Shown: in pieces, positions 35,608 to 43,637 of the stretch
Layout: each line of letters begins with the position of its first letter
Numbering within the stretch: position 1 is the stretch's first letter
NCBI RefSeq assembly: GCF_029051685.1
Contig: NZ_JAACFT010000033.1
Span: 1-64,000 of the forward strand
Reading direction: 5' to 3'
Length of the DNA: 64,000 bases
DNA from: Bradyrhizobium sp. CSA207
GTDB taxonomy: Bacteria > Pseudomonadota > Alphaproteobacteria > Rhizobiales > Xanthobacteraceae
Notes under the pieces: model-generated
Told to the model about the DNA's origin: nothing
The model's database searches: none
Seen by the model: the letters and a program-made list of their open reading frames with translations, nothing else
Translations under genes and position numbers: made by a program

Positions 35608-35629
35608 ATTACGTGACAGTGCACTTAAC
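35608..35629. repeat. single half of the ATTACGGTGACAG element
   Basis: AATTACGTGACAGTGCACTTAA matches one arm of the inverted repeats at 36212-36230 except for one missing G. The following bases resemble the inner part of the 36050-36130 element, but the second arm is lost. It lies 30 bases after the esterase stop. Confidence 0.6.
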
Positions 35630-35728
35630 TCTGAGCGTTCGAACTCGCAAAAGCGGCCGGCGCCCATAATCCCTTGCCTTTTTGCGGCACCGGCTTGCCG
35701 AGCCGCAGCTCGCGAAGCGAGCGAAGGC

Positions 35729-35776
35729 TGGTAGGCCCGGCAGGACTCGAACCTGCAGCCAGACCGTTATGAGCGG
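35729..35776 (-). repeat. 48-base copy of the tRNA-Ile2 3' half (attachment-site duplicate)
   Basis: The bases match the 3' half of the tRNA-Ile2 gene (38458-38533): CCA, acceptor 3' strand, T-arm, variable loop and the 3' side of the anticodon loop, with only two mismatches and the same orientation. The match stops at the anticodon stem. This is the typical duplicate left when an element integrates at a tRNA 3' end. The segment between this copy and the intact tRNA holds the OFA transporter and small genes. Confidence 0.82.
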
Positions 35777-35835
35777 GAAGGAAAGTTTGCGCAGTTAGCG
35801 GCCTTTACCTTGGTATTGGGGTCATCAACTCGACA

Positions 35836-35964
35836 TCACCGCACCCCCGTGCCTTTGCAGCGCTGGCACTTCACCACCTTGTCGCCCTTCTTGAGCAAAC
35901 CTTTGCCTTCACAATTTTTGCATTTCTGTTTCTTCTTTATGTTCGGGCCTTTTTCACTGACCAT
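35836..35964 (-). CDS. 42-residue DnaJ-type zinc-finger microprotein
   Basis: Minus-strand gene from ATG at 35964, with a good AGGAG site 6 bases upstream (GGCAGGAGACTTTC). The peptide MVSEKGPNIKKKQK is followed by CKNCEGKG and CQRCKGTG, two CxxCxGxG motifs as in the zinc domain of DnaJ, joined by a basic linker. It is a single finger and nothing else; the four cysteines fit one zinc. The role is unknown; RNA, protein or metal binding is possible. Confidence 0.75.
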   Translation of the reverse strand: MVSEKGPNIKKKQKCKNCEGKGLLKKGDKVVKCQRCKGTGVR

Positions 35965-36049
35965 GAAAGTCTCCTGCCGCTGGAGAGCGGTTAACTGGCG
36001 CTTTGTATAGGCGGAGTGGGGCGAGGGCGGTAGTCGATAATCCAGACAG

Positions 36050-36132
36050 TTTCAGTGACAGCGCACTAATTCATAGGTCTTCGAATCCGCGAAAGCGGCT
36101 GGTATCATTGAATGCACTGTCACCGTAATCCC
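36050..36132. repeat. degenerate inverted-repeat element
   Basis: Arms near 36053-36068 (AGTGACAGCGCACTAA) and 36113-36129 (TGCACTGTCACCGTAAT) are inverted and related to the perfect arms at 36212-36289. The middle is shared with the half copy at 35608. It appears to be an older copy of the same element. Confidence 0.6.
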
Positions 36133-36211
36133 TAGCCGACTTTGGCAAGCCGGTCGCCCCGCAGATTTATAGTTTCACGGCCTAGATTGCTCGAATGCTG
36201 CGAGTGCGGGT

Positions 36212-36289
36212 ATTACGGTGACAGTGCACTTAATTGCCGAGCCTTCGACCGAAAGCGACGATGGTCATTGAGTGCACTGTCACCGTAAT
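36212..36289. repeat. perfect 19-bp inverted-repeat element (MITE/REP-like)
   Basis: ATTACGGTGACAGTGCACT (36212-36230) and AGTGCACTGTCACCGTAAT (36271-36289) are exact inverted copies with a 40-base middle and no open frame. Related copies lie at 35608 and 36050. Such ends occur next to REP-associated transposase genes elsewhere; no such gene is here. It ends 62 bases from the transporter stop and could also act in transcription termination. Confidence 0.78.
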
Positions 36290-36351
36290 CCTAGCATCTG
36301 GATTGCCACCTCGCCGCAGACGATGCCGGAGGGAGCGATCCGATCCTAGCG

Positions 36352-37626
36352 TCAAGCATTCGCGAGGTGGCGCCGCAGCACCGGCTTGAGCAGCACCATC
36401 GCGCACAATGCTGCCAGAATGTCCATCGCAGATACCGTGTAAAGAACGGTGGACCAGGTGCCGGTCGCTTCCGTGATGAGATTGCCGATCGGGACGAGCA
36501 GAGCGGCGACGCCTTTCGAGCAATACAGCACGCCGTAGATGCTTCCGATATTCTTCGTCCCGAAGGCATCTCCCGATGTAGCGCTGAACAGGCTATAGAC
36601 CTCACCCCAGGCCAGGAAGACGACGCCGCTCAGGAAAACGAAAGCCCATGGATTGCCGCCGAACGTGGCGAGCGCGGTAATGCCGAGCCCTTCCAATGAG
36701 AAGGCAACGAACATCGTGTTCTCGCGCCCGATATAATCGGAGATGACACCGAACAGCGGCCGCGAAATCCCGTTCATGATGCGATCAAGCAGGAGCGCGA
36801 AGGGCAGCGCGGCGAGGGCGAAGAAGTACAGATCGACCCTGAGATCCTTCACGCCAAGATCCTGCGACATCGGCCCGAGCTGCGCGACTGCCATGAGGCC
36901 GCCGGTCACCGTCATCGTGAACATCACGAACAAGACATAGAAGACAGGCGTCTTGGCGGCTTCGAGCAACGTGTAATCGCGTCGGCTTTGCGGAACGGTC
37001 GTCGAGGGTCGCGTTTCACCCGCTTGCGGAGCCCGCAGCGCCAGCGAGGCGAGCATGATAATGATACCCTGGATCAGGCCGTACCAGAAGAAGGCGGCCT
37101 GGAATCCACCATTGGCGATCATGTTGGCGATCGGAATGATGGTGAGAGCGGATCCCGCACCGTAGGCTCCCGCAGTGAACCCAACCGCAAGCCCGCGGCG
37201 ATCCGGAAACCATTTGATCGCGTTGTTGACGCAGGTCGCGTACACGCAGCCCACGCCAATGCCCCCGATTGCGGCGGCGATGTAGTAGTCCGTGAGCGAG
37301 GCGGCGTAAGAATCGATGATCCAAGCGAGCCCCGTGAAGAAGCCGCCGATGAGCACGATGATGCGCGGGCCGAAGCGGTCGATCAGATAGCCCTCGAATG
37401 GCGTAAGCCAGGTTTGCACGAGCACGAAGATCGTGAACGCGACCTGGATCCCGGCGCGCTGCCAACCGAACGTTTTCTGGATTTCCGGCACGAACAGCGT
37501 CCAGGCATATTGGATGTTCGCGGCGGCGACCATGCAGATGACGCCGAGAATGAGCTGCATCCAGCGGTAGCCCGCTTGGGCTTGCGCGCCAGGATGCGCC
37601 GTCGAGATCGTTGCTGATGACGTCAT
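36352..37626 (-). CDS. OFA-family MFS transporter (oxalate/formate antiporter-like)
   Basis: A 424-residue protein with about 12 membrane helices. The OFA signature is present in IQYAWTLFVPEIQKTFGW and the MFS motif region LIDRFGPRIIVLIGG. The start ATG at 37626 follows TCGGAGG. It is likely an anion exchanger for oxalate, formate or a related carboxylate at the inner membrane. A 49-residue membrane protein gene lies just upstream on the same strand. The second OFA transporter at 51845 is the one next to the formate dehydrogenase. Confidence 0.87.
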   Translation of the reverse strand: MTSSATISTAHPGAQAQAGYRWMQLILGVICMVAAANIQYAWTLFVPEIQKTFGWQRAGIQVAFTIFVLVQTWLTPFEGYLIDRFGPRIIVLIGGFFTGLAWIIDSYAASLTDYYIAAAIGGIGVGCVYATCVNNAIKWFPDRRGLAVGFTAGAYGAGSALTIIPIANMIANGGFQAAFFWYGLIQGIIIMLASLALRAPQAGETRPSTTVPQSRRDYTLLEAAKTPVFYVLFVMFTMTVTGGLMAVAQLGPMSQDLGVKDLRVDLYFFALAALPFALLLDRIMNGISRPLFGVISDYIGRENTMFVAFSLEGLGITALATFGGNPWAFVFLSGVVFLAWGEVYSLFSATSGDAFGTKNIGSIYGVLYCSKGVAALLVPIGNLITEATGTWSTVLYTVSAMDILAALCAMVLLKPVLRRHLANA

Positions 37627-37671
37627 GATACCTCCGATGCTGGCACCGCGGCGGCCATCGAACCTCCTCCG

Positions 37672-37821
37672 TCAATGTCCCGTCACTTCCAGCTGCGCAA
37701 TTGCCCAGCTCATGGCCTCCGCCGGCATCATGGGTATGACCGCCAGCGAAAGCACCAAGCCAAGGGCAGAGAAAAGGGAGACCGCTGTCAGATCGTCGTG
37801 CCCCTCATAAATCGTGTACAT
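37672..37821 (-). CDS. small membrane protein upstream of the OFA transporter (49 residues)
   Basis: Minus-strand frame from ATG at 37821, behind GGAGG with 6-base spacing. It encodes MYTIYEGHDDLTAVSLFSALG and continues through one hydrophobic helix (LVLSLAVIPMMP) to the end ATEVTGH-like tail. A longer frame upstream has no better start. Its start region resembles that of the downstream transporter (both have TCGGAGG and a nearby CCATCGG), so the leaders may be duplicated. It could be a small subunit of the transporter, but I recognise no family. Confidence 0.6.
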   Translation of the reverse strand: MYTIYEGHDDLTAVSLFSALGLVLSLAVIPMMPAEAMSWAIAQLEVTGH

Positions 37822-38457
37822 GGGTGCCTCCGATGCTTGGGTTGCACCGCCATCGGTAGCCCAGCGTCTGATATGAAACACTCGGAGCGGCGCTGGACCT
37901 ATTCCCTCCCCGGGAGCGTCGGCGCATCGTTCCGATGTTTATCCAGCCGCCTTTGCGCCGTCTGCCGACGACGTCGAACGACAGGAGTGCGCTCGGCAGG
38001 AGCGTGTCAAATCGCGACAGAGGCGGGCGACCGACGACGAGCGGCAAAGCCGCACGGAAACGATCAATCGGTCCGACCCGTCTCACGGATGTCGTTCCAC
38101 GTGACAGCGCTTGCTTTTGCAGGCGCTTGGGCGGGATACCGGGCAGTTCGAGATTATAACCGCAATCGAAGCGCGCGTCCGTGCGCTCTCATGCCGCACT
38201 CCCGGCACAGAACAATCCTTGGTCGCCGCCGAGCTCGTGGCGCTCGACCGGACGCCGATGCGAATTGGGGGCAGGCCGTTTCACGCGACAAGGCCACCGA
38301 TTCTACGATGGAATGGTAGAGACCATAGTCAGATCGAACCAGGAGCGTTACCTTGCCGGGCACTGAACTACGACAATCAGTGACGAAGCAGAGCATTTCT
38401 GGTGCGGTAGCTCAGCGGGGCAATGAAATAACACCGACTAAGCCATCGTCGATTTGC
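37822..38457. other. gene-poor stretch between small membrane protein and tRNA-Ile2
   Basis: About 640 bases. No frame has convincing coding character, ribosome site or family signal. The stretch at 38401-38423 (GGTGCGGTAGCTCAGCGGGG) looks like the 5' part of a tRNA but does not continue into one. This is the interval next to the tRNA 3' end where integrated DNA would be expected to end. Confidence 0.55.
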
Positions 38458-38533
38458 TGGTGGGCCCGGCAGGACTCGAACCTGCAACCAGACCGTTATG
38501 AGCGGCCGGCTCTAACCATTGAGCTACAGGCCC
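38458..38533 (-). tRNA. tRNA-Ile2 (anticodon CAU, lysidine-modified)
   Basis: A 76-base tRNA with encoded CCA. The acceptor GGGCCTG pairs with CGGGCCC, the D arm (GCTC/GAGC), anticodon stem GGCCG/CGGTC, loop CTCATAA with anticodon CAT, and T arm GCAGG-TTCGAGT-CCTGC are all intact. The CTCATAA loop and body resemble bacterial tRNA-Ile2, which reads AUA after lysidine modification by TilS, rather than tRNA-Met. It lies on the minus strand with two 3'-end copies at lower coordinates. Confidence 0.92.
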
Positions 38534-38868
38534 CGCCGCGAGACGGCCGCGGATGTGCGGCCGGCAACGGTGCGCGGTTCGTTTACAAGGCCGGAGGCGA
38601 GGGCGCAATGCCGGCCCCGAGGCGGGAACGCCCGCCTCGCGCAGTCCAAGCGCTGCGCGTCGGTCGATTACTGGATGGATGATGATAGCATTATGCCGGT
38701 GTTTTGCCCGACGGGTCAAATGCCCCTGAGGGGCTTGTTTTTCGCTTCTGTAACCCGCTGTGATCGCGCGCCTTTTCTACTGTGCATGGGGTTGTTTTCG
38801 CGCTTTTGATTCGAGGGGGCCACCGGCCCCCCGATGTGCCGCCGGCAGAGCCCCGCGGCGGGCTGGCG
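38534..38868. other. gene-free stretch upstream of the tRNA and after the TctC-like gene
   Basis: About 335 bases. It contains the tRNA promoter region (minus strand) and a hairpin terminator on the plus strand at 38722. No protein-coding gene is convincing here. Confidence 0.55.
38722..38742 (+). terminator. hairpin terminator with no known upstream gene
   Basis: GCCCC-TGA-GGGGC followed by TTGTTTTT forms a textbook Rho-independent terminator on the plus strand. No plus-strand gene ends nearby. It may close a small RNA or an unannotated transcript running from the 38.5-38.7 kb region. Confidence 0.65.
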
Positions 38869-39846
38869 CTAGTCGACCGACACCCCTGCGAACTCCACCA
38901 CCTTGCGCCACTTCTCGGTCTCGTCGGTGACCAGCTTGCCGAACTCGGCCGGCGTCATCGGCTTCGGGATGCCGCCGGTCTCGGCGAGGCGTGCCACCAG
39001 CTTCGGGTCCTTCAGCGCCTCGTTGACGGCCTTGTTGAGGATCTCGACCACTTCGGGCGGCGTGCCCTTCGGCGCGGAGATGCCGTAGAAGCCGACCGAT
39101 TCGAATCCCGGCACGGTCTCGGCGATCGCGGGCACGTCGGGGACGATCGGCCAGCGCTGCGGCGAGGTGACGCCGAGCGCCCGGACAGTGCCGCCTTTCG
39201 CCTGCTCCAGCGCGGAAGGAAGGTTGTCGAAGATCAGCTGCACCTTGTTGGAGATGATGTCGGGGAAGGCGATCGCCGAGCCGCGATAGGGCACGTGCAC
39301 CATGTCGCACTTGGTCATCACCTTGAACAGCTCCGCCGACATGTGCACCGAAGTGCCGTTGCCGGATGAGGCAAAGGAGATCTTGCCGGGATTGGCCTTG
39401 CAGTAGTCGATGAACTCCTGGACCGTCTTGGCCGGAAACACGTTGGAGACGACCAGCATGTTGGTGAGCTGCATGATGCTGGCGACAGGGACGGTGTCGC
39501 GCAAAAAGTCGAACGGCAGCTTCTTGTAGAGCGAGGTCGAGATCGCGTTGTTGGGCGCGACGAACAGCAGCGTGTAGCCGTCCGGCGGCGAGCTGATCGC
39601 CGCCGCGGCCGCGATGTTGCCGCCGGAGCCGGTGCGGTTCTCGACGATGAATTGCTGGCCGAGACGTTCCGACAGCCACTGCGCCATGATGCGCGACACG
39701 ATGTCGACCGGGCCGCCGGCGGAAAAGCCGATCAGCCAGTGCACGGGGCGGCTCGGGTAGTCGGCGGCGGAGGCGGCAGGCGCCGCGCCGAACAAGCCTG
39801 ACATCAACGCAAGCCCAACAACGGCGCACCGCAAAATTCGCAACAT
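38869..39846 (-). CDS. tripartite tricarboxylate transporter (TctC/Bug) binding protein
   Basis: A 325-residue periplasmic binding protein. The start ATG at 39846 follows GGGAGA; a longer frame to 39882 overlaps that site. A signal peptide (LRILRCAVVGLALMSGLFGA, ending ASAADYPSRP) is followed by the Bug-family motifs IGFSAGGPVDIVSRIMA and IVENRTGSGGNIAAAA. Such proteins capture carboxylates for TctAB transporters. No TctA or TctB gene lies here, so it is an orphan, as many Bug proteins are. Confidence 0.9.
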   Translation of the reverse strand: MLRILRCAVVGLALMSGLFGAAPAASAADYPSRPVHWLIGFSAGGPVDIVSRIMAQWLSERLGQQFIVENRTGSGGNIAAAAAISSPPDGYTLLFVAPNNAISTSLYKKLPFDFLRDTVPVASIMQLTNMLVVSNVFPAKTVQEFIDYCKANPGKISFASSGNGTSVHMSAELFKVMTKCDMVHVPYRGSAIAFPDIISNKVQLIFDNLPSALEQAKGGTVRALGVTSPQRWPIVPDVPAIAETVPGFESVGFYGISAPKGTPPEVVEILNKAVNEALKDPKLVARLAETGGIPKPMTPAEFGKLVTDETEKWRKVVEFAGVSVD

Positions 39847-39953
39847 GACGTCTCCCATTGCTTTATTGTCGTTGGGCCGCATGCTTTCATAAAAACCGCC
39901 CGCTGCCTACATCGCCTCAAGTCGATGTTGACGCGGAGCGGCCGGGACACATC

Positions 39954-40913
39954 ATGAAACTCGCATCATCCATCCTTCTCGCCGCGGCGCTGCTCGCGAG
40001 CCCCGCTGTGGCCCAAACCGGAGACAAGGCCATTTCGACGATCAGTCTCGGGACTGCCACGCCCGGCGGCGGCTTCCCGCTCTATGGCAATGCCTTTGCG
40101 GAGGTGATGAACGCGGCCGATTCGTCGCTGACAATCGCGCCGCGCAATACCAAGGGCAGCAACGAGAACATTCCGCTGCTGGAGAAGGGCGAGCTCGATC
40201 TCGCGCTGGTCGCGGGCGAGCCGGCCTACGAGGCTTTTGCCGGCATCGGCCGCGCGCCGGTGCGCCTGAAGATCCTCACCGCGATCTATTCCAATCCCGG
40301 AATGTTCGTGGTGCGGGCGGATAGTCCCTACAGGACGATCCGCGATCTCGTCGGCCAGCCCGTCGCGTTCGGCGCCAAGGGCTCCGGCTTGCCGATCCTG
40401 GCGCGCTATGTGCTCGACGGGCTCGGCTTGAAGCAGGACGAGGACTTCAAGGCGATCTATCTCGATCGCGCCGGCGATGGCCCCGCGATGGTCGAGGACG
40501 GCCGCGCCGCGGCGCTGTGGGGCGCCGGCATCGGCTGGCCCGGCTTTGCCGCGGTCGCATCGAGCGCGTCAGGCGCGCGCTTCATCGCGCCAAGTGCCGA
40601 GGAGATCGCGCGCATCCGCGCCAAGCATTCGTTCCTGAAACCGCTGACCGTGCCGGCGGGCAGCTATCCGAACCAGTCCGAGCCGATCGCCTCGCTCGGC
40701 TCCTGGAGCTTTGTGCTGACGCGCGAGGACCTGCCGGATGACATCGCTTATCGCCTCGCGAAAACGCTGCACGGCATCGAGCCGGCGTTCTGCAAGAAGC
40801 TGGCGCAGGCCTGCGAGACCACGGCCGCGAACACGGTTGCCGCCGCGCCAAAGCCGGAGCTGATTCATCCCGGCGTCGCAAAATACTTCCGCGAGATCGG
40901 CGTGATGAAATAG
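39954..40913 (+). CDS. TAXI-family TRAP transporter binding protein
   Basis: A 319-residue periplasmic protein with signal peptide (MKLASSILLAAALLASPAVA). TAXI-family motifs include ISLGTATPGGGFPLYGNAFA, ELDLALVAGEPAYEA and IYSNPGMFVVRADS. TAXI proteins bind small solutes (in known cases glutamate or similar) for TRAP permeases. No permease gene is nearby. The start is divergent from the TctC-like gene, 107 bases away. Confidence 0.88.
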   Translation: MKLASSILLAAALLASPAVAQTGDKAISTISLGTATPGGGFPLYGNAFAEVMNAADSSLTIAPRNTKGSNENIPLLEKGELDLALVAGEPAYEAFAGIGRAPVRLKILTAIYSNPGMFVVRADSPYRTIRDLVGQPVAFGAKGSGLPILARYVLDGLGLKQDEDFKAIYLDRAGDGPAMVEDGRAAALWGAGIGWPGFAAVASSASGARFIAPSAEEIARIRAKHSFLKPLTVPAGSYPNQSEPIASLGSWSFVLTREDLPDDIAYRLAKTLHGIEPAFCKKLAQACETTAANTVAAAPKPELIHPGVAKYFREIGVMK

Positions 40914-40973
40914 GACGCGACGCCCGCTTACTTCCTTCTCCCCCTGTGGGAGAAGGTGGCGCGAAGCGCCGGA

Positions 40974-41030
40974 TGAGGGGTTGTCTCCGCGCATTCAAAT
41001 GAGAGACGGACTCGCGGAGACAACCCCTCA
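40974..41030. repeat. palindromic repeat with 18-base arms
   Basis: TGAGGGGTTGTCTCCGCG (40974-40991) and its exact inverse (41013-41030) flank a 21-base middle. Outer sequences at 40934-40960 and 41054-41082 (CTCCC...GGGAG types) are also related. It lies between the ends of two convergent binding-protein genes and may act as a bidirectional terminator or interspersed repeat. Confidence 0.7.
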
Positions 41031-41106
41031 CCCGGCTCGCCGCTGACGCTGCGAGCCACCCTCTCCCACAAGGGGCGAGGGTGACCGTCAGCGCGGCTCT
41101 ACGCCG

Positions 41107-42321
41107 TCACTTCTTCACCATCGCACACGCCGGGTCCGGCGGCCCGAAGGCCTTGTCGCCGGAGATGGTCGTGAGGATCTTGTAATAGTCCCACGGATAT
41201 TTGCTCTCTTCCGGCGTCTTGACCTGCACCAGCCAGAGATCGTGCACCATCAGATTGTCCTCGCGTAAGCGGCCGTTGCGGGCGAAGAAGTCCTCGATCG
41301 GCTTCTCGCGCATTTTCGCCGCGACCTTGAGCGGATCGTCGGTGCCGGTTTCCTTGATGGCGTTGAGATAGTGCGTCACGCTCGAATAGACGCCGGCCTG
41401 CCACATCGTCGGCATCTTGTTCATCTTTGCGAAATAGCGCTTCGACCATTCGCGCGTCTTGTCGTCCATGTCCCAGTAGAACGACGTCGTCAGCAACAGG
41501 CCTTGGGCTGCCTGCAGACCGAGGCCGTGAATGTCGGTGATCAGCGCCAGCAGCGCCGCCATCTGCTGGCCGCCCTTGAAGACACCGAACTCCGAGCCGG
41601 TCTTGATCTCGTTCATGTTGTTCGGGGGGCCGGCGGCGATGCCGATGATCTTGGCCTTGGAGGCCTGCGCCTGCAGCACGAAGGAGGACAGATCGGGCGT
41701 CGCCAGCGGCGGCCGTACCGAGCCCAGCACCTTGCCGCCGTTGGCGGTGACGACGCTGGAGGCGTCGCGCTCCAGCGAATGGCCGAAGGCGTAGTCGTCG
41801 GTGATGAAGAACCAGCTGTCGCCGCCGCGCTTGACCACGGCATCCGCAGTACCGACCGCGAGCGCGCGGGTGTCGAATACCCACTGGATCGCATAGGGCG
41901 TGCAGAACTTGCCGTGGAAATCGGCGGTGCCGGTGGAGTGGGTGATGAACAGGCGCTTCTTCTCGGTGGCGACGTTCTGCACCGCAAGCCCCACCGCGGA
42001 GACCGGCACGTCGACGATCAGATCGACCTGGTCGACATCGAACCAGCGCCGCGCGATGGCGCCGCCGACGTCGGCCTTGAGCTGATGGTCGCCGGTGACG
42101 ATGCTGATCGGCTTGCCAAGCACGGTGCCGCCGAAATCGTCGATCGCCATCTGCGCCGCCGTCACCGACCCCGGGCCGGTCGCCGCCGAGGCCGGACCGT
42201 TCATGTCGGTGAGCACGCCGATCTTGACGGCATTGTCGGAAACCTGCGCCGAGGCCGCACCCGATACGAGCACCGCCGCGAGCGCGGCCGCAACCGGCAG
42301 TCCAAATCTGACTGGATTCAC
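41107..42321 (-). CDS. ABC transporter substrate-binding protein (branched-chain amino acid type)
   Basis: A 404-residue periplasmic protein. GTG at 42321 is chosen because GGAGG sits about 8 bases upstream and it opens a signal peptide (VNPVRFGLPVAAALAAVL, ending AASAQ). The type 1 periplasmic-binding fold is shown by VKIGVLTDMNGPASA, KPISIVTGDHQ, KRLFITHSTGTADFHG and IIGIAAGPPNNMNEI. The family binds amino acids, amides or aromatic acids. No permease or ATPase genes lie nearby. Confidence 0.9.
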   Translation of the reverse strand: MNPVRFGLPVAAALAAVLVSGAASAQVSDNAVKIGVLTDMNGPASAATGPGSVTAAQMAIDDFGGTVLGKPISIVTGDHQLKADVGGAIARRWFDVDQVDLIVDVPVSAVGLAVQNVATEKKRLFITHSTGTADFHGKFCTPYAIQWVFDTRALAVGTADAVVKRGGDSWFFITDDYAFGHSLERDASSVVTANGGKVLGSVRPPLATPDLSSFVLQAQASKAKIIGIAAGPPNNMNEIKTGSEFGVFKGGQQMAALLALITDIHGLGLQAAQGLLLTTSFYWDMDDKTREWSKRYFAKMNKMPTMWQAGVYSSVTHYLNAIKETGTDDPLKVAAKMREKPIEDFFARNGRLREDNLMVHDLWLVQVKTPEESKYPWDYYKILTTISGDKAFGPPDPACAMVKK

Positions 42322-42425
42322 GCTTGTCCTCCGCTGATCCGGCGCGTTGGCCGGTGTTGCTTTTTTCCGGGTACGGCCCGGCTGAATTGGTTTCTTTTGC
42401 AACTATTTGGGGGCGGGCGTCAACG

Positions 42426-43319
42426 TCAGGCCGAAAAGCGGATTTGTCCGGCCGGCGAGGGATCGTAGCCGGTCAGCTCGTCGGCCCGCTGCTGCAGCCG
42501 TCTTTCGCCGAGGAATCGGATCAGGGCCTGCATGGCGGGGCGGAAATAGCTGCGCTGCCGCATCGCAAGATCGAAGTTTTCCCAGACCAGCGGCACGAAA
42601 TCGAGGCCGGCGGAGCGCGCCGCCGCCCGCGTCGCCACTCCGCAATCGGCCTGGCCGGCGCGGATCACTTCGGCCAGATCCGGACTGGTCAGCGACGGCG
42701 TCTCGACCCGGCGCAAATCCCGCATCGTGGCGCCGGCGCGCTTGACCAGCACGTCGAGCAACATCTGCGCGCCTGTGCCTTGTTGTCGCATCGCCATCCT
42801 GGCACCGAGCGCGAGCACGTCGGACAGGCCGCGCAGCCGCTTGGGATTGCCCGGCGGCAGCACGAGGCCCTGCTCGCGGCGCACGAAGGCGACCAGCACC
42901 GCATCGTGCAGGTTCGTTGCGGCCCGCAGCGCCTCGACATTGGCATCGCTGGCCAGGTTGTCGGAGGCATCGAGGCTGTGGAAGTGCACCGCCACGGCCA
43001 TGACCTCGTCCCGCTGCAGGCGCTCGAGCCCGCGCGCGCTGCCCTCGCTCATCGACCCCAGCCCGGAGCCGGATTCGCGCAGGCCCCAGTCCAGCAACTC
43101 GTCCTGGCTGCCGCCCACGACCGGCGGCGGCTCGGCCGTCAGCATGCCGGCCGGACGCGCCAGTCCCGACAACACCCAGAGGTCGAGCTCGTGCCGGGGA
43201 AAGAGCCACTTGCCGGTCACCTTGGTGCAGGGGATCGCGCCGTTGGTGACGAGTTCGTACAGCTTGCGTTCGCCGAGCCTGAGATAGTCGGCGGCTTCGC
43301 TGGTCGTCAGGAATTCCAT
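42426..43319 (-). CDS. HTH regulator fused to a periplasmic-binding-type sensor (PBP_like)
   Basis: A 297-residue protein. An excisionase-type helix-turn-helix (about 1-50: MEFLTTSEAADYLRLGERK, TGKWLFPRHELDLWV) is followed by a PBP-like ligand domain (about 95-285: AVAVHFHSLDASDN, GLVLPPGNPKRLRGLSD, QADCGVATRAAARSAGL). The same PBP domain type closes the MoeA fusion at 45646. It is divergent from tupA, so it probably controls the molybdenum/tungsten locus. The ligand (oxyanion or cofactor) is unknown. Confidence 0.85.
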   Translation of the reverse strand: MEFLTTSEAADYLRLGERKLYELVTNGAIPCTKVTGKWLFPRHELDLWVLSGLARPAGMLTAEPPPVVGGSQDELLDWGLRESGSGLGSMSEGSARGLERLQRDEVMAVAVHFHSLDASDNLASDANVEALRAATNLHDAVLVAFVRREQGLVLPPGNPKRLRGLSDVLALGARMAMRQQGTGAQMLLDVLVKRAGATMRDLRRVETPSLTSPDLAEVIRAGQADCGVATRAAARSAGLDFVPLVWENFDLAMRQRSYFRPAMQALIRFLGERRLQQRADELTGYDPSPAGQIRFSA

Positions 43320-43637
43320 CCTGCATTCCTATGCAAATTCTTGCTTCTTTTTTGACGTTCGACGCAGGTGGAATTCTGCAGTTCATTTTCGTCCGCGGGG
43401 ACCATGCCCGATCATCTTGCTGCTTTGCAACACATCCTCATGCGCGCTTCTCGCCTTGGTGAATGATCCCCAAGTGCTCGCGTGACGCGGGTCTTGCGGC
43501 TGTCTCTGCCGCCATTGCGATCGGCGTGCCGCTCGGCATTGCCGAACTTTCCCGAGCAGGGGCGCAATGGGCGAACGCGCCACGAGTGCGGCGCAATCGA
43601 TCATCAAGATCGCCCCTTATCCAAAGGGAGCCAGCTC
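43320..43637. other. divergent promoter region, PBP regulator / tupA
   Basis: About 320 bases without a convincing gene; it should hold the promoters of the regulator (minus) and tupA (plus) and probably the operator of the regulator. A ModE-type box was looked for and not found. Confidence 0.5.

Larger units (their letters stand above)
35578..36351. other. repeat-rich intergenic region with one small gene
   Basis: This stretch between the esterase gene and the OFA transporter gene holds a half copy of the ATTACGGTGACAG element, a tRNA-Ile2 3' fragment, a short zinc-finger gene on the minus strand and two inverted-repeat elements, all listed separately. Nothing else convincing is present. 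Confidence 0.7.

Noticed and set aside
37880..38400. Several short open frames on both strands near the tRNA
   Set aside because: They lack ribosome sites, hydrophobic or domain patterns, and overlap each other; none is supported.
38401..38423. tRNA-like 5' sequence with a D-arm pattern (GCTCAGCGGGG)
   Set aside because: The rest of a cloverleaf is missing; it could be a remnant but does not fold as a tRNA.
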